DNA of 64,000 nt, taken from contig JANSXY010000005.1 in the NCBI GenBank assembly GCA_024742695.1, forward strand, positions 1 to 64,000, given 5' to 3'. The first letter of the stretch is position 1. Each line of letters begins with the position of its first letter. Source of the DNA: Paracoccaceae bacterium (GTDB lineage Bacteria; Pseudomonadota; Alphaproteobacteria; Rhodobacterales; Rhodobacteraceae). The position numbers and the translations under genes are program-made. This document shows positions 34,648-44,096 of this stretch, in pieces. The notes below the pieces were generated by a model. That model was not told where the DNA came from, made no database searches, and saw only the letters and a list, made by a program, of their open reading frames with translations.

Positions 34648-37314
34648 GTGGCAGGATCGCAGGGCGCCGTGACGCCGATGATGGCGCAATACCTGGAGAT
34701 CAAGGAGCGGCACCCCGATGCGCTCCTGTTCTACCGGATGGGCGATTTCTACGAGATGTTCTTCGACGATGCGGTGGCGGCGGCCGAGGCGCTGGACATC
34801 GCGCTGACGAAGCGCGGCCAGCACCTGGGCGAGGATATCCCGATGTGCGGCGTGCCGGTCCATGCCGCCGAAAGCTACCTGCTGGCGCTGATCCGCAAGG
34901 GCTTTCGCGTCGCCATCGCCGAACAGATGGAGGATCCGGCCGAAGCGAAGAAACGCGGCTCCAAGGCGGTGGTGGCGCGCGATGTGGTGCGGCTGGTCAC
35001 GCCCGGCACGCTGACCGAGGATTCGCTGCTGGAGGCCCGGCGCAACAACTTCCTCGCCGCCTTCGCCGAGATCCGCGACGAGGCCGCGCTGGCCTGGGCC
35101 GACATTTCCACCGGCGAGATCCGGGCGATGGCGTGCCCGCCGGCCCGCCTGGCGCCGGAGCTGGCGCGGCTCGCCCCGCGCGAGGTGTTGCTGGCCGAGG
35201 GTCGAGAAGCCGAGCGCGGGGCGGCCATCGCCGAAACCGGCGCGGCGCTGACCCTGCGCCCGCGCACCGCCTTCGACAGCCAGTCGGGTGAACGCCGGCT
35301 TTGCGCGCTGCTGGGTGTCGCGACGCTGGAGGCCTTCGGCGCCTTCGGCCGGGCCGAAGCCGCCGCGCTGGGCGCGATCGTCGACTATCTGGATCTCACG
35401 CAGCGCGGCAAGCTGCCGCTTCTGCGCGCGCCGGTGCGCGAAACCCCCGGCGGCGCGATGCAGATCGACGCGGCGACGCGGCGGAACCTGGAACTTACCC
35501 AGGCCTTGTCGGGCGGGCGCGAGGGCTCGCTTGTCACCGCGATCGACCGGACGGTGACGGCGGCGGGCGCGCGGTTGCTGGAACGGCGCGTCTCCGCCCC
35601 GTCCTGCGCCTTGCCCGAAGTCCACTCCCGTCACGCCGCGGTGCGGGCGCTGGTGCAGGACGGCAGCCTGCGCGACGACCTGCGCGCCGCGCTGCGCCGG
35701 GTGCCGGATATCGATCGCGCGCTGTGCCGCCTGGCGCTCGACCGGGCCGGCCCGCGCGACCTAGCCGCGATTCGCGCCGGGCTCGGCCAGGCCGCCGGCA
35801 TCGCCCTGCGCCTCGCCGGCGCCGATCTGCCCGACAGGCTGAGCGCGGCGGCCCGCGCGCTGACCGGCCATGACGCGGTGCTCGGCCTTCTGACCGCCGC
35901 GCTGGTCGAGGAACCGCCGCTGCTGATCCGCGATGGCGGCTTCATCGCGCCGGGCCACGACGCCGATCTCGACGCGGCGCGCGAGTTGCGCGACGAGGGC
36001 CGCGGCGTGATCGCGCGGATGCAGGCCGATTATGCCGAACGCGCCGGGGTGCCCGGCCTGAAGATCAAGCACAACAACGTGCTGGGCTATTTCATCGAAA
36101 CCACCGCGACCCATGCGCAGAAGATGCTGGCGCCGCCGCTGTCCGAGACCTTCATCCACCGCCAGACCACGGCCAACCAGATCCGGTTCACCACCGTCGA
36201 CCTGTCCGAGCTGGAAACCCGGATCCTGAACGCCGGCAACCGGGCGATGGAGATCGAGAAACGGCTCTATTCCGGCCTGCGACAGGCCGTTCTGGCCGAG
36301 GCCGGCGCGATCGGCCAGACCGCGCGCGCGCTGGCCGAGATCGACCTCGCCGCCGCGCTCGCCGAACTGGCGCAGGCCGCCGACTGGTGCGAACCGGAGG
36401 TCGACGACAGCCACGCCTTCGATGTCACCGCCGGCCGGCACCCGGTGGTGGAACGCGCGCTGGCCCGCGCCGGGGGCGACCCGTTCATCCCCAATGACTG
36501 CGACCTGACGCAGGACGCGACCCCGGCGATCTGGCTGATCACCGGGCCGAACATGGCCGGCAAGTCGACCTTCCTGCGCCAGAACGCGCTGATCGCGCTG
36601 CTGGCGCAGGCGGGCAGTTTCGTGCCGGCGCAATCGGCGCGGATCGGGCTGGTCAGCCAGCTGTTCAGCCGCGTCGGCGCGGCCGACGACCTGGCCCGCG
36701 GCCGGTCGACCTTCATGGTCGAGATGGTGGAAACCGCGGCGATCCTGAACCAGGCCGATGATCGTGCCCTCGTGATCCTCGACGAGATCGGCCGCGGCAC
36801 CGCGACATGGGACGGGCTGTCGATCGCCTGGGCGGTGCTGGAACACCTGCATGGGGTGAACCGTTGCCGTGCGCTGTTCGCGACGCACTACCACGAACTG
36901 ACCGTGCTGGCCGGGAAGCTGCACGGGGTGCAGAACGCCACCGTGCGGGTGCGCGAATGGCAGGGCGAGGTGATCTTTCTGCACGAGGTGACGCGCGGCG
37001 CCGCCGACCGCTCCTACGGCGTGCAGGTCGCCCGGCTCGCCGGATTGCCGCCCGCGGTCGTGGCGCGGGCGCGCGAGGTGCTCGAATCGCTCGAATCCGC
37101 CGACCGTTCGGGCCGGGCCAGCGCGGCCAGCCTCGTCGATGACCTGCCGCTGTTCAGCGCCCGGCCGGGGACCGCGCCGCAGCCGGCGCAAGCCGGCCCG
37201 TCGGAGGTCGAGCGGGTGCTCGCCACGATCACACCCGACGACCTGTCGCCGCGCGAGGCGCTGCAACTGCTTTACGACCTGCGCAGCCTGCTCGATCCGC
37301 CCGACGGCGCGTAA
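34648..37314 (+). CDS. mutS: DNA mismatch repair protein MutS
   Basis: MutS recognises mismatches in DNA and starts repair with MutL. The 888-residue product has the mismatch-binding motif [17 protein letters not shown] (Phe-x-Glu, about 27-43), the core and clamp, the Walker [15 protein letters not shown], a Walker [17 protein letters not shown] and the C-terminal dimer helices. It begins with GTG, supported by the strong ribosome-binding site GGAAGGAG 6 bases upstream. Downstream are two hairpins separating it from convergent grpE. Confidence 0.97.
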   Translation: MAGSQGAVTPMMAQYLEIKERHPDALLFYRMGDFYEMFFDDAVAAAEALDIALTKRGQHLGEDIPMCGVPVHAAESYLLALIRKGFRVAIAEQMEDPAEAKKRGSKAVVARDVVRLVTPGTLTEDSLLEARRNNFLAAFAEIRDEAALAWADISTGEIRAMACPPARLAPELARLAPREVLLAEGREAERGAAIAETGAALTLRPRTAFDSQSGERRLCALLGVATLEAFGAFGRAEAAALGAIVDYLDLTQRGKLPLLRAPVRETPGGAMQIDAATRRNLELTQALSGGREGSLVTAIDRTVTAAGARLLERRVSAPSCALPEVHSRHAAVRALVQDGSLRDDLRAALRRVPDIDRALCRLALDRAGPRDLAAIRAGLGQAAGIALRLAGADLPDRLSAAARALTGHDAVLGLLTAALVEEPPLLIRDGGFIAPGHDADLDAARELRDEGRGVIARMQADYAERAGVPGLKIKHNNVLGYFIETTATHAQKMLAPPLSETFIHRQTTANQIRFTTVDLSELETRILNAGNRAMEIEKRLYSGLRQAVLAEAGAIGQTARALAEIDLAAALAELAQAADWCEPEVDDSHAFDVTAGRHPVVERALARAGGDPFIPNDCDLTQDATPAIWLITGPNMAGKSTFLRQNALIALLAQAGSFVPAQSARIGLVSQLFSRVGAADDLARGRSTFMVEMVETAAILNQADDRALVILDEIGRGTATWDGLSIAWAVLEHLHGVNRCRALFATHYHELTVLAGKLHGVQNATVRVREWQGEVIFLHEVTRGAADRSYGVQVARLAGLPPAVVARAREVLESLESADRSGRASAASLVDDLPLFSARPGTAPQPAQAGPSEVERVLATITPDDLSPREALQLLYDLRSLLDPPDGA

Positions 37315-37349
37315 CGCGCGATTTTGGCCTGGAAATATCCTCGGGGGGT

Positions 37350-37384
37350 GCCGCCGCAGGCGGCCGGGGGGCAGACAGCCCCCC
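37350..37384. repeat. Two adjacent GC-rich hairpins between mutS and grpE
   Basis: GCCGCC-GCA-GGCGGC (37350-37364) is followed by GGGGGGC-AGACA-GCCCCCC (37366-37384). They lie in the 85-bp gap between two convergent genes. No clear T run follows, so they may be a REP-like intergenic element or terminate without a classic U tract. Confidence 0.65.
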
Positions 37385-37399
37385 GCAGCGGCGCCGGGT

Positions 37400-37954
37400 T
37401 CAGCCCTTCGGCGTCGAGGACACGCCGACCTGCGCCGGGCGCAGAAGCCGGTCGTGCAGCAGGAATCCCTCGGTCATCACCTGGATGATATCGCCGGCCC
37501 GGGTGCCGGGCACGGGCGCCTCGAACATCGCCTGGTGCAGCTGCGGATCGAACGCGTCGCCCACTGCGGGCGAAACCGGGGCGATCCCGTGCTTCGAGAA
37601 GACGTTCAGCAGTTCGCGCAGCGTCAGCTCGACCCCCTCGATCAGCGCGGCGGCGGCGGCGCGCTGCTCTTCGCCCGCGGCGTCGAGCGCGCGGCGCAGG
37701 TTGTCGTAGACCGGCAGAAGATCGCGGGCGAGTTTCGATCCGCCGTACTGTTCGGCCTCGCGGCGATCGCGCTCGCCGCGCTTTCGGGCATTCTCGGCAT
37801 CGGCAAGCGCGCGCATGAACCGGTCGCGCAACTCGTCCCGCTCGGCCTGCAGCACCGCGATCGTCTCGGCCATCGCCTCGGCCGCGGCCTCTGCCGTTTC
37901 CTCGCCGATCGCTGCCTGATCCTCGAGGATTTCGTCCTTCTTCATGTCGGTCAT
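37400..37954 (-). CDS. grpE: Nucleotide exchange factor GrpE
   Basis: GrpE releases ADP from DnaK during protein folding. The 184-residue product has a long N-terminal coiled coil (about 25-95; LQAERDELRDRFMRALADAENARKR) and the C-terminal beta domain with NVFSKHGI, FDPQLHQAMFEAP and GFLLHDRLLRPAQVGVS, the GrpE signature. It starts 4 bp after the hrcA stop, forming a hrcA-grpE operon. Confidence 0.97.
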   Translation of the reverse strand: MTDMKKDEILEDQAAIGEETAEAAAEAMAETIAVLQAERDELRDRFMRALADAENARKRGERDRREAEQYGGSKLARDLLPVYDNLRRALDAAGEEQRAAAAALIEGVELTLRELLNVFSKHGIAPVSPAVGDAFDPQLHQAMFEAPVPGTRAGDIIQVMTEGFLLHDRLLRPAQVGVSSTPKG

Positions 37955-37957
37955 GCC

Positions 37958-39022
37958 CTACCCCTTGCCCCGGTCCGACAACAGCCGCCCGACCAGTTGC
38001 GCCGTGTAATCCACGATCGGCACCACCCGCCCGTAGTTCAGACGGGTCGGGCCGATCACGCCGATCGCTCCGATGATCTTCCGGTCCGCGTTCATATAGG
38101 GAGAGACCACCAGAGCGGAACCCGAAAGTGAAAAAAGCTTGTTCTCGGAGCCGATGAATATCCGCACGCCCTCGCCCGACTCGGCCAGTTCGAGAAACTC
38201 GACGATGTCGCGCTTGCGCTCAAGATCGTCGAACAGCTCGCGCACCCGCGCGATATCCTCGGCCTCGGCCGCGATCAGGTTCGACCGGCCGCGCACGATC
38301 AGCCGCTCCTGCCCCTCGACCGGCGCTTCCCAGACGGCGATGCCGCTTTCCACCAGGCCGCGCGCCAGCGAATCCAGTTCCTGCCGGCGGCGCTCCAGCT
38401 GCTGCGCGAATTCCCGCCGCAGTTCGGGCAGGCTGCGCCCCTCGGCGATCGCGTTGAGGAAGTTCGCGGCCTCGCGCATCGACGAGGGCGTCTGGCCGGG
38501 CGGCGGCGTGAAGACCCGGTTCTCGACATGACCGTCGCCGAAGACCAGCACGACAAGCGCGCGGTCGGGCCCCAGCGGCACGAATTCCACGTGCCGGATC
38601 GGCGCCTCGTGCTTCGGCGTCAGCACCAGCGAGGCCGATTGCGTGATCCCCGACAGCGCGTGCCCCACCCGGTCCAGAAGCACGGCGACATCGGGATCGT
38701 TCTGCCCCGCGGTCGCGTCGATCCGCTCCCGGTCGGTCTCGTCGAGGGCGGAGACCTCCATCAGCCCGTCGACGAACATCCTGAGGCCGAGCTGGGTCGG
38801 CACCCGACCGGCGGAGACATGCGGGCTGTCGAGCAGGCCGAGGTACTCGAGATCCTGCATGACGTTGCGAATCGTCGCGGCCGAGACCTTCTCGGTCATC
38901 GTGCGGGTGAGCGTTCGCGATCCCACCGGGTCGCCGGTGTCGAGATAGCCCTCGACCACCCGGCGAAACACCTCGCGCGAGCGATCGTTCAGCTCCGTCA
39001 GGATATTGCGGTTCTCGGTCAT
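37958..39022 (-). CDS. hrcA: Heat-inducible transcription repressor HrcA
   Basis: HrcA represses groESL and other heat-shock genes by binding CIRCE. The 354-residue product has the N-terminal winged helix (about 10-80; [36 protein letters not shown]), an inserted dimerisation domain and a C-terminal GAF-like region ([44 protein letters not shown]). It heads the hrcA-grpE operon and is divergent from rph. No CIRCE element was seen in the 165-bp spacer, so it probably acts elsewhere. Confidence 0.96.
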   Translation of the reverse strand: MTENRNILTELNDRSREVFRRVVEGYLDTGDPVGSRTLTRTMTEKVSAATIRNVMQDLEYLGLLDSPHVSAGRVPTQLGLRMFVDGLMEVSALDETDRERIDATAGQNDPDVAVLLDRVGHALSGITQSASLVLTPKHEAPIRHVEFVPLGPDRALVVLVFGDGHVENRVFTPPPGQTPSSMREAANFLNAIAEGRSLPELRREFAQQLERRRQELDSLARGLVESGIAVWEAPVEGQERLIVRGRSNLIAAEAEDIARVRELFDDLERKRDIVEFLELAESGEGVRIFIGSENKLFSLSGSALVVSPYMNADRKIIGAIGVIGPTRLNYGRVVPIVDYTAQLVGRLLSDRGKG

Positions 39023-39053
39023 CCTCGGGCCCGCCCCGCGATGGGGACCACAT

Positions 39054-39083
39054 TGAATAAAGGCGTTGCGGCGGCGGCGTCAA
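39054..39083 (-). promoter_or_regulatory. Predicted promoter of hrcA-grpE
   Basis: On the minus strand TTGACG (39078-39083) is followed, 18 bases later, by TATTCA (39054-39059); a 17-base spacing to TTATTC is also possible. Transcription would start about 25 bases before the hrcA ATG. Whether sigma-70 or RpoH uses it is not decided. Confidence 0.5.
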
Positions 39084-39187
39084 CGGGGGCGGGGGCCGGG
39101 TGCGGGCGCGCCGCGGGCGGGATCGGGCTTGCACCGGGCCGCGCGGGGGGCCTATCACCGGCGCAACGGCAAACGAAAGGATCTGAC

Positions 39188-39898
39188 ATGCGCCCCTCGG
39201 GCCGAAACCAGGACGAACTGCGCGCGGTCACGATCGAAACCGGCGTGACCAAGCATGCCGAGGGTTCGGCGCTGATCCGCATGGGCGATACGCATGTCCT
39301 GTGCACCGCCAGCATCGAGGATCGGCCGCCGCCGTTCCTGAAGGGCACCGGGTTGGGCTGGGTGACGGCGGAATACGGCATGCTGCCGCGGGCCACGACC
39401 TCGCGCAACCGGCGCGAGGCGGCGGCGGGCAAGCAAAGCGGGCGCACCCAGGAGATCCAGCGCCTGATCGGCCGGTCGCTGCGCGCCGGGGTCGACCGGG
39501 TCGCCCTGGGCGAACGCCAGATCGTGATCGATTGTGACGTGCTGCAGGCCGATGGCGGCACCCGCTGCGCGGCGATCACCGGCGGCTGGGTGGCGCTGCG
39601 GCTGGCGGCGAATCGGCTGCTCAAGGCCGGGTTGGTGACCTCGGATCCGATCACCGACCATGTCGGCGCGGTCAGCTGCGGGATCTATGCCGGCCAGCCG
39701 CTGCTGGACCTCGACTATGCCGAGGACAGCGAGGCGGGGACCGACGGCAATTTCGTGATGACCGGTCGCGGCCGGCTGATCGAGGTGCAGATGTCGGCCG
39801 AGGGCGCGACCTTCGGCCGGGACGAGATGACCCGGCTTCTGGACCTTGCCGAGGCCGGCGTCGCCGCGCTGGTCGCCGCGCAGAAGGCGGCGCTGTGA
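39188..39898 (+). CDS. rph: Ribonuclease PH
   Basis: RNase PH trims tRNA 3' ends phosphorolytically. The 236-residue product starts [12 protein letters not shown] and contains [46 protein letters not shown] and [33 protein letters not shown], all diagnostic. An in-frame reading extends far upstream but is not homologous, and the ATG at 39188 is the family start. It overlaps the downstream rdgB::ridA start by 1 bp (TGATG). Confidence 0.97.
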   Translation: MRPSGRNQDELRAVTIETGVTKHAEGSALIRMGDTHVLCTASIEDRPPPFLKGTGLGWVTAEYGMLPRATTSRNRREAAAGKQSGRTQEIQRLIGRSLRAGVDRVALGERQIVIDCDVLQADGGTRCAAITGGWVALRLAANRLLKAGLVTSDPITDHVGAVSCGIYAGQPLLDLDYAEDSEAGTDGNFVMTGRGRLIEVQMSAEGATFGRDEMTRLLDLAEAGVAALVAAQKAAL

Positions 39899-40878
39899 TG
39901 CGGAAGTTCACCGGCGACAGGCTGCTGCTGGCGACCCACAACGCCGGCAAGCTGGACGAGATGCGGGCGCTGCTGCGCCCCTTGGGCATCACGGTTGTCG
40001 GCGCCGGCGAGCTTGGACTTGCCGAACCGGAAGAGACCGAGACGACCTTCCTGGGCAACGCGAGGATCAAGGCCCATGCCGCGGCCCGGGCGACCGGCCT
40101 GCCGGCGCTGGCCGACGATTCCGGTATCGAGGTCGACGGGCTGGGTGGCGCACCGGGCGTGCATACCGCCGATTGGGCGGCAACGCCCACGGGCCGCGAT
40201 TTCGGCCAGGCGATGACCCGGACCTGGGCCGCGCTGGAAGAGGCGCAGGCCCCCTATCCCCGCACCGCCCGGTTCCGCGCGACCCTGGTGCTGGCCTGGC
40301 CCGACGGCCACGACGAGATCTTCGAGGGCAAGGCCGAGGGCGAGGTCGTCTGGCCGACCCGCGGCGCGCATGGCCATGGCTACGACCCGATGTTCCAGCC
40401 CGCCGGCGAGAGCCGCACCTTCGCCGAGATGGGGCAGGAGGAGAAGAACGCGATCAGCCACCGGGCCGATGCGGTGGCGAAGCTGATGGCCTGCCTCGCC
40501 CCGGTGAAGCGGATCTCCACCGGCTCGCCCTTCGAGGAAAAATGGGCCTACAGCCGCGCCGTGGTGAAGGGCGACTGGTGCTTCGTCGCCGGCGTCACGG
40601 GCTACGACTATGCGACGATGACGATGCCCGCCGCGGCGGTGGACCAGGCCCGAAACTGCTTTGCCACGATCACCAAGGTATTGAAAGAAGGCGGTTTTTC
40701 CATTTCCGACGTGGTGAGGGTGCAGTACACGATCACCGAGGCCGCGCTGGCGGACGAGATCGCCCCGGCGCTGCGCGAGGCGCTGGCGGAGGTGCGGCCG
40801 GCCTCGACCATGGTCGTCGCCGGGCTGGTCACGCCGGAGATGAAGGTCGAGGTCGAGGTCACGGCTTTCCGGGGCTGA
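39898..40878 (+). CDS. Fusion of RdgB XTP/dITP pyrophosphatase with a RidA/YjgF-like domain
   Basis: A 326-residue two-domain protein. Residues 1-200 are a complete RdgB (HAM1) enzyme that removes deaminated purine nucleotides: ATHNAGKLDEM, ADDSGIEVDGLGG and the C-terminal NAISHRADAVAKL. With no stop codon, residues 203-326 form a YjgF/YER057c/UK114 (Rid) domain (TGSPFEEKWAYSRAV to MKVEVEVTAF). The Rid part lacks the Arg of the ARST-like motif used by RidA for imine hydrolysis (RPASTMVV instead). A GTG at 40504 (V203) may be the relic start of a once separate ridA gene. The start overlaps rph, and hemW follows 2 bp after. Confidence 0.9.
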   Translation: MRKFTGDRLLLATHNAGKLDEMRALLRPLGITVVGAGELGLAEPEETETTFLGNARIKAHAAARATGLPALADDSGIEVDGLGGAPGVHTADWAATPTGRDFGQAMTRTWAALEEAQAPYPRTARFRATLVLAWPDGHDEIFEGKAEGEVVWPTRGAHGHGYDPMFQPAGESRTFAEMGQEEKNAISHRADAVAKLMACLAPVKRISTGSPFEEKWAYSRAVVKGDWCFVAGVTGYDYATMTMPAAAVDQARNCFATITKVLKEGGFSISDVVRVQYTITEAALADEIAPALREALAEVRPASTMVVAGLVTPEMKVEVEVTAFRG

Positions 40879-40880
40879 GG

Positions 40881-42035
40881 ATGGAGGATTGGCAGGCAGG
40901 CGGGTTCGGCCTTTACCTGCACTGGCCGTTCTGCGCCTCGAAATGCCCGTATTGCGATTTCAACAGCCATGTCGCGGCGGCGATCGACCAGAACCGCTGG
41001 CGCCGGGCCTACCTGGCCGAGATCGCGCGGGTGAGCGCGGAGACCGGGCCGCGGGTTCTGAACACGGTGTTCTTCGGCGGCGGCACCCCGTCCCTGATGG
41101 CGCCGGAGCTTGTGGCGGCGGTGCTGGAGGCGGTGCGCGCCGTATGGCCGATGGCCAACGATGCCGAGATCACGCTGGAAGCGAATCCCGGCAGCGTGGA
41201 GGCCGGCCGGTTCCGCGGCTTTCGCGATGCCGGGGTGAACCGCGTTTCGCTGGGCGTACAGGCGCTCAACGATGGCGACCTGCGCCGGCTCGGGCGGCTG
41301 CATTCGGCGGCGGAGGCGCGGGCGGCCTTCGACGTCGCGCGAAAGACCTTCGACCGGGTGAGCTTCGACCTGATCTACGCCCGGCAGGACCAGACCGCCG
41401 CGGCCTGGCGGCGCGAGTTGCGCGACGCGCTGGGCATGGCCGTGGATCACCTGTCGCTTTACCAGCTGACGATCGAGGACGGGACGGCCTTTGCCGCGCG
41501 CCACGCCGCCGGGGGTCTGGCCGGCCTGCCGGACGAGGATCGCGCCGCCGATCTGTGGGAGATCACCCAGGAGGAATGCGCCGCCGCGGGCCTTCCGGGA
41601 TACGAGATATCGAATCACGCCCGGCCGGGCGCCGAAAGCCGGCACAACCTGATCTACTGGCGCTCCGGCGACTGGGCGGGGATCGGGCCCGGGGCGCAGG
41701 GCCGCCTGACGCTGGGCCCGGCACGCTGGGCCACCGAGGCGCCGCGGGCCCCGGGGGCCTGGCTGGAAGCGGTCGAACAGACGGGGTCTGGCGAGGGGCC
41801 GCGCGAGGCGCTGGGCCGGGCGGACCGCGCGGTCGAGCTTGTGATGATGGGATTGCGGCTGACCGAGGGGGTGGAGATCGAACGCCTGCAGCACTATGGG
41901 CACTCTGGGATAAACTTCCCTGAAATCAGATGCCTGGAGGAAGAGGGCCTGATCGGGACCGGGGGTGGCAGGTTGCGCGCCACGGCGGCGGGCCGGCCGC
42001 TGCTGAACGCCATTCTGCGCAGGATCCTTGCCTGA
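40881..42035 (+). CDS. hemW: Radical-SAM heme chaperone HemW (HemN-like)
   Basis: A 384-residue radical-SAM protein formerly called oxygen-independent coproporphyrinogen oxidase-like. The cluster motif is CASKCPYC (about 17-24, CxxxCxxC). GGGTPS, EANPGSVE and RVSLGVQALND follow, all HemW/HemN typical. HemW members insert heme into proteins rather than act on porphyrinogen; true HemN carries an N-terminal extension that is absent here. ATG 40881 lies 2 bp after the fusion gene, and the DUF454 gene follows with a 1-bp gap. Confidence 0.93.
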   Translation: MEDWQAGGFGLYLHWPFCASKCPYCDFNSHVAAAIDQNRWRRAYLAEIARVSAETGPRVLNTVFFGGGTPSLMAPELVAAVLEAVRAVWPMANDAEITLEANPGSVEAGRFRGFRDAGVNRVSLGVQALNDGDLRRLGRLHSAAEARAAFDVARKTFDRVSFDLIYARQDQTAAAWRRELRDALGMAVDHLSLYQLTIEDGTAFAARHAAGGLAGLPDEDRAADLWEITQEECAAAGLPGYEISNHARPGAESRHNLIYWRSGDWAGIGPGAQGRLTLGPARWATEAPRAPGAWLEAVEQTGSGEGPREALGRADRAVELVMMGLRLTEGVEIERLQHYGHSGINFPEIRCLEEEGLIGTGGGRLRATAAGRPLLNAILRRILA

Positions 42036-42036
42036 G

Positions 42037-42390
42037 ATGCGGGGGCTGTGGCTTGTCTGCGGGTTGGCGGCGATGGCGCTGGGCGCGATCGGGGCGGTGC
42101 TGCCGCTGCTGCCGACGGTGCCGTTCCTGTTGCTGGCCGCCTTCTGTTTCGCCCGCTCCTCGGAACGGCTGCACGCCTGGCTTCTGAACCATCCGCGATT
42201 CGGCCCGCCGATCCTTGACTGGTCGGAACGGGGCGCGATTGCGCGGACGGCGAAATGGGCTGCATCAGGCTCGATTCTGGCGGCGTTCGGGCTGTCCGTG
42301 GTGCTGGGTGTCGGGCTGCCGGTGCTGGCGCTTCAGGCCGCGGTGCTGGCAGCCGTGGCGCTGTTCATCTGGACACGGCCCGAGGCTTGA
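42037..42390 (+). CDS. DUF454 (YbaN-like) membrane protein
   Basis: A 117-residue inner-membrane protein of the DUF454/YbaN family, with VLPLLPTVPFLLLAAFCFARSSERLHAWLLNHPRFGP as the family signature. About three hydrophobic segments are seen (residues 3-22, 27-43, 75-112). The function is unknown. An upstream TTG at 42028 lies inside hemW, and the ATG at 42037 is preferred. Its end overlaps parB (convergent) by 26 bp. Confidence 0.9.
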   Translation: MRGLWLVCGLAAMALGAIGAVLPLLPTVPFLLLAAFCFARSSERLHAWLLNHPRFGPPILDWSERGAIARTAKWAASGSILAAFGLSVVLGVGLPVLALQAAVLAAVALFIWTRPEA

Positions 42391-43276
42391 CCGGCTCCAT
42401 CCCCCCCAGGTGCTGGCACAGGCGATCGAGCTGGTCGAGATCGCGGTAGCGGATCGTCACCACGCCGCCGTCATGACCCCGATGATCGATCGAGACGGAC
42501 ATCCCCAGCGCGGCGGAAAGATCCTGCTCCAGCACCTTGGTATCGGCATCCTTTTCCACGCGCGGGGTGGCCGGGCGATCGGACTTCGGGGCGGCGGCCT
42601 TGCGGGCCAGCGCCTCGGTCTCGCGCACGGACAGGCCCTTGGCGATGACCTGGCGGGCCAGCGCGGCGGGATCGGGCGTGGTGATCAGCGCGCGGGCATG
42701 GCCGGCGCTCAGCCGGCCTTCGCGCAGGTGAAGCTGAACCTCGTCCGGAAGGGTGAGAAGCCGCAGAAGATTGGCGATATGGCTGCGGCTTTTCGACAGC
42801 GCCTCTGCCAGCCGTTCCTGGGTATGGCCGAAACGCTCCATCAACTGGCGGTATCCCATCGCCTCTTCGACAGGGTTCAGATCGGCCCGCTGGATGTTCT
42901 CGATGATCGCGATTTCCAGCACCTCGGTGTCGCTGAACTCTCGCACCAGCACCGGAACCTCGTGCAGCTGCGCAAGCTGCGCCGCGCGCCAACGGCGTTC
43001 GCCGGCCACGATCTCGTAGCCCGATTCGCCACGGCGGCGGACGATCAGCGGCTGGATGATGCCCTTCTCGCGGATCGAGGCCGCCAGTTCCTCCAGCGCG
43101 GCGGGATCGAAATCGCGGCGCGGCTGATCGGGGTTCGGGGCGAGCGATTCGACCGCCACCGAAAGGTCGGGGCGGCGCGGGCGGGGCGGTTCGTCCGCAC
43201 CGGCGACGCCGACATCGGCCATCAGCGCCGACAGGCCCCGGCCCAGACCCCGGCGTTCATTTCGCTTGTCGGACAT
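42365..43276 (-). CDS. parB: Chromosome partitioning protein ParB
   Basis: ParB binds parS and slides as a CTP-dependent clamp to organise the origin for segregation. The 303-residue protein starts MSDKRNERRGLGRGLSAL, has the CTP-binding motif GERRWRA (about 95-101), an ENIQRADLNPVEEA segment, a helix-turn-helix (about 150-175, QERLAEALSKSRSHIANLLRL) and a C-terminal dimer domain. Its gene is 13 bp after parA. Its predicted sites are the two parS palindromes in rsmG and mnmG, 1.4-3.3 kb away. Confidence 0.97.
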   Translation of the reverse strand: MSDKRNERRGLGRGLSALMADVGVAGADEPPRPRRPDLSVAVESLAPNPDQPRRDFDPAALEELAASIREKGIIQPLIVRRRGESGYEIVAGERRWRAAQLAQLHEVPVLVREFSDTEVLEIAIIENIQRADLNPVEEAMGYRQLMERFGHTQERLAEALSKSRSHIANLLRLLTLPDEVQLHLREGRLSAGHARALITTPDPAALARQVIAKGLSVRETEALARKAAAPKSDRPATPRVEKDADTKVLEQDLSAALGMSVSIDHRGHDGGVVTIRYRDLDQLDRLCQHLGGMEPVKPRAVSR

Positions 43277-43289
43277 GTGCGCCCCTCCC

Positions 43290-44096
43290 TCAGCTTCGTG
43301 CAGAATAGCGATCAAGGAGTTCCCGCGCGAGGGCCCGGTAGGCCTCGCTGCCGCGGGAGGCGGGATCGTAGCTGAGCACCGGCATCGCGTAGGACGGCGC
43401 CTCGGACAGCCGAACATTGCGCGGGATCACCGTGTCGAAGACGAGATCGCCCAGCGTCGTGCGGGCATCGGCCTCGACCTGGCGGGACAGGTTGTTGCGG
43501 CTATCGGCCATGGTCAGCACCACCCCGTCGATCCGAAGGCCGGGATTGGGGCCGATCCGCACCTCGCGCAGCGTCAGCATCAGTTGCGACAGGCCCTCGA
43601 GCGCGAAGAACTCCGCCTGCAGGGGAACCAGCACGGCATGGGCGGCGACGAGGGCGTTGATCGTCAGCAGGCTGAGCGAGGGCGGGCAATCGATCAGAAC
43701 GATGTCGAAGCCGAAGGCGTCGATCGCCGGCTGCCGCAGAGCGTCGTGCAGCAGGAAGGATCGCTTCTCGTTGGCGACCAGGTCGATATCTGCCGACGAC
43801 AAATCCGTCGTTGCGGGACAGATCCAGATATCGGCGAAGCCGGAGGCCTGGATCACCTCGTCCAGCGGCGCCTCTTCGAGGATCAGGTCGTAGCTTGTCA
43901 GCCCGCGCCGGTCGGGATCGAGGCCAAGGCCGGTAGAGGCGTTGCCTTGCGGGTCGATGTCGACCACCAGCACCCGCAGCCCCATTTCGGCCAGGGCGGC
44001 GGCGAGGTTGATCGCCGTCGTGGTCTTGCCCACGCCACCCTTCTGGTTGGCGATGGCAACGATTCTCGGGCCCGGCGGTCTGGTCGGATCAGCCAC
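43290..44096 (-). CDS. parA: Chromosome partitioning ATPase ParA
   Basis: ParA is the Walker-type ATPase that moves ParB-parS complexes over the nucleoid. The 268-residue product carries the deviant Walker A KGGVGKTTT, VVDIDPQGNAST, LIDCPPSLSLLT and SEAPSYAMPVLSYDP. The GTG at 44096 is chosen as start (MADPTRPPGPR); it overlaps the rsmG stop by 8 bp and no ATG lies nearby in frame. It belongs to the mnmE-mnmG-rsmG-parA-parB run. Confidence 0.95.
   Translation of the reverse strand: MADPTRPPGPRIVAIANQKGGVGKTTTAINLAAALAEMGLRVLVVDIDPQGNASTGLGLDPDRRGLTSYDLILEEAPLDEVIQASGFADIWICPATTDLSSADIDLVANEKRSFLLHDALRQPAIDAFGFDIVLIDCPPSLSLLTINALVAAHAVLVPLQAEFFALEGLSQLMLTLREVRIGPNPGLRIDGVVLTMADSRNNLSRQVEADARTTLGDLVFDTVIPRNVRLSEAPSYAMPVLSYDPASRGSEAYRALARELLDRYSARS

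Noticed and set aside
39023-39187. CIRCE (HrcA operator) in the hrcA-rph gap
   Set aside because: No inverted repeat of the TTAGCACTC-N9-GAGTGCTAA type is present; only a promoter-like sequence is seen.
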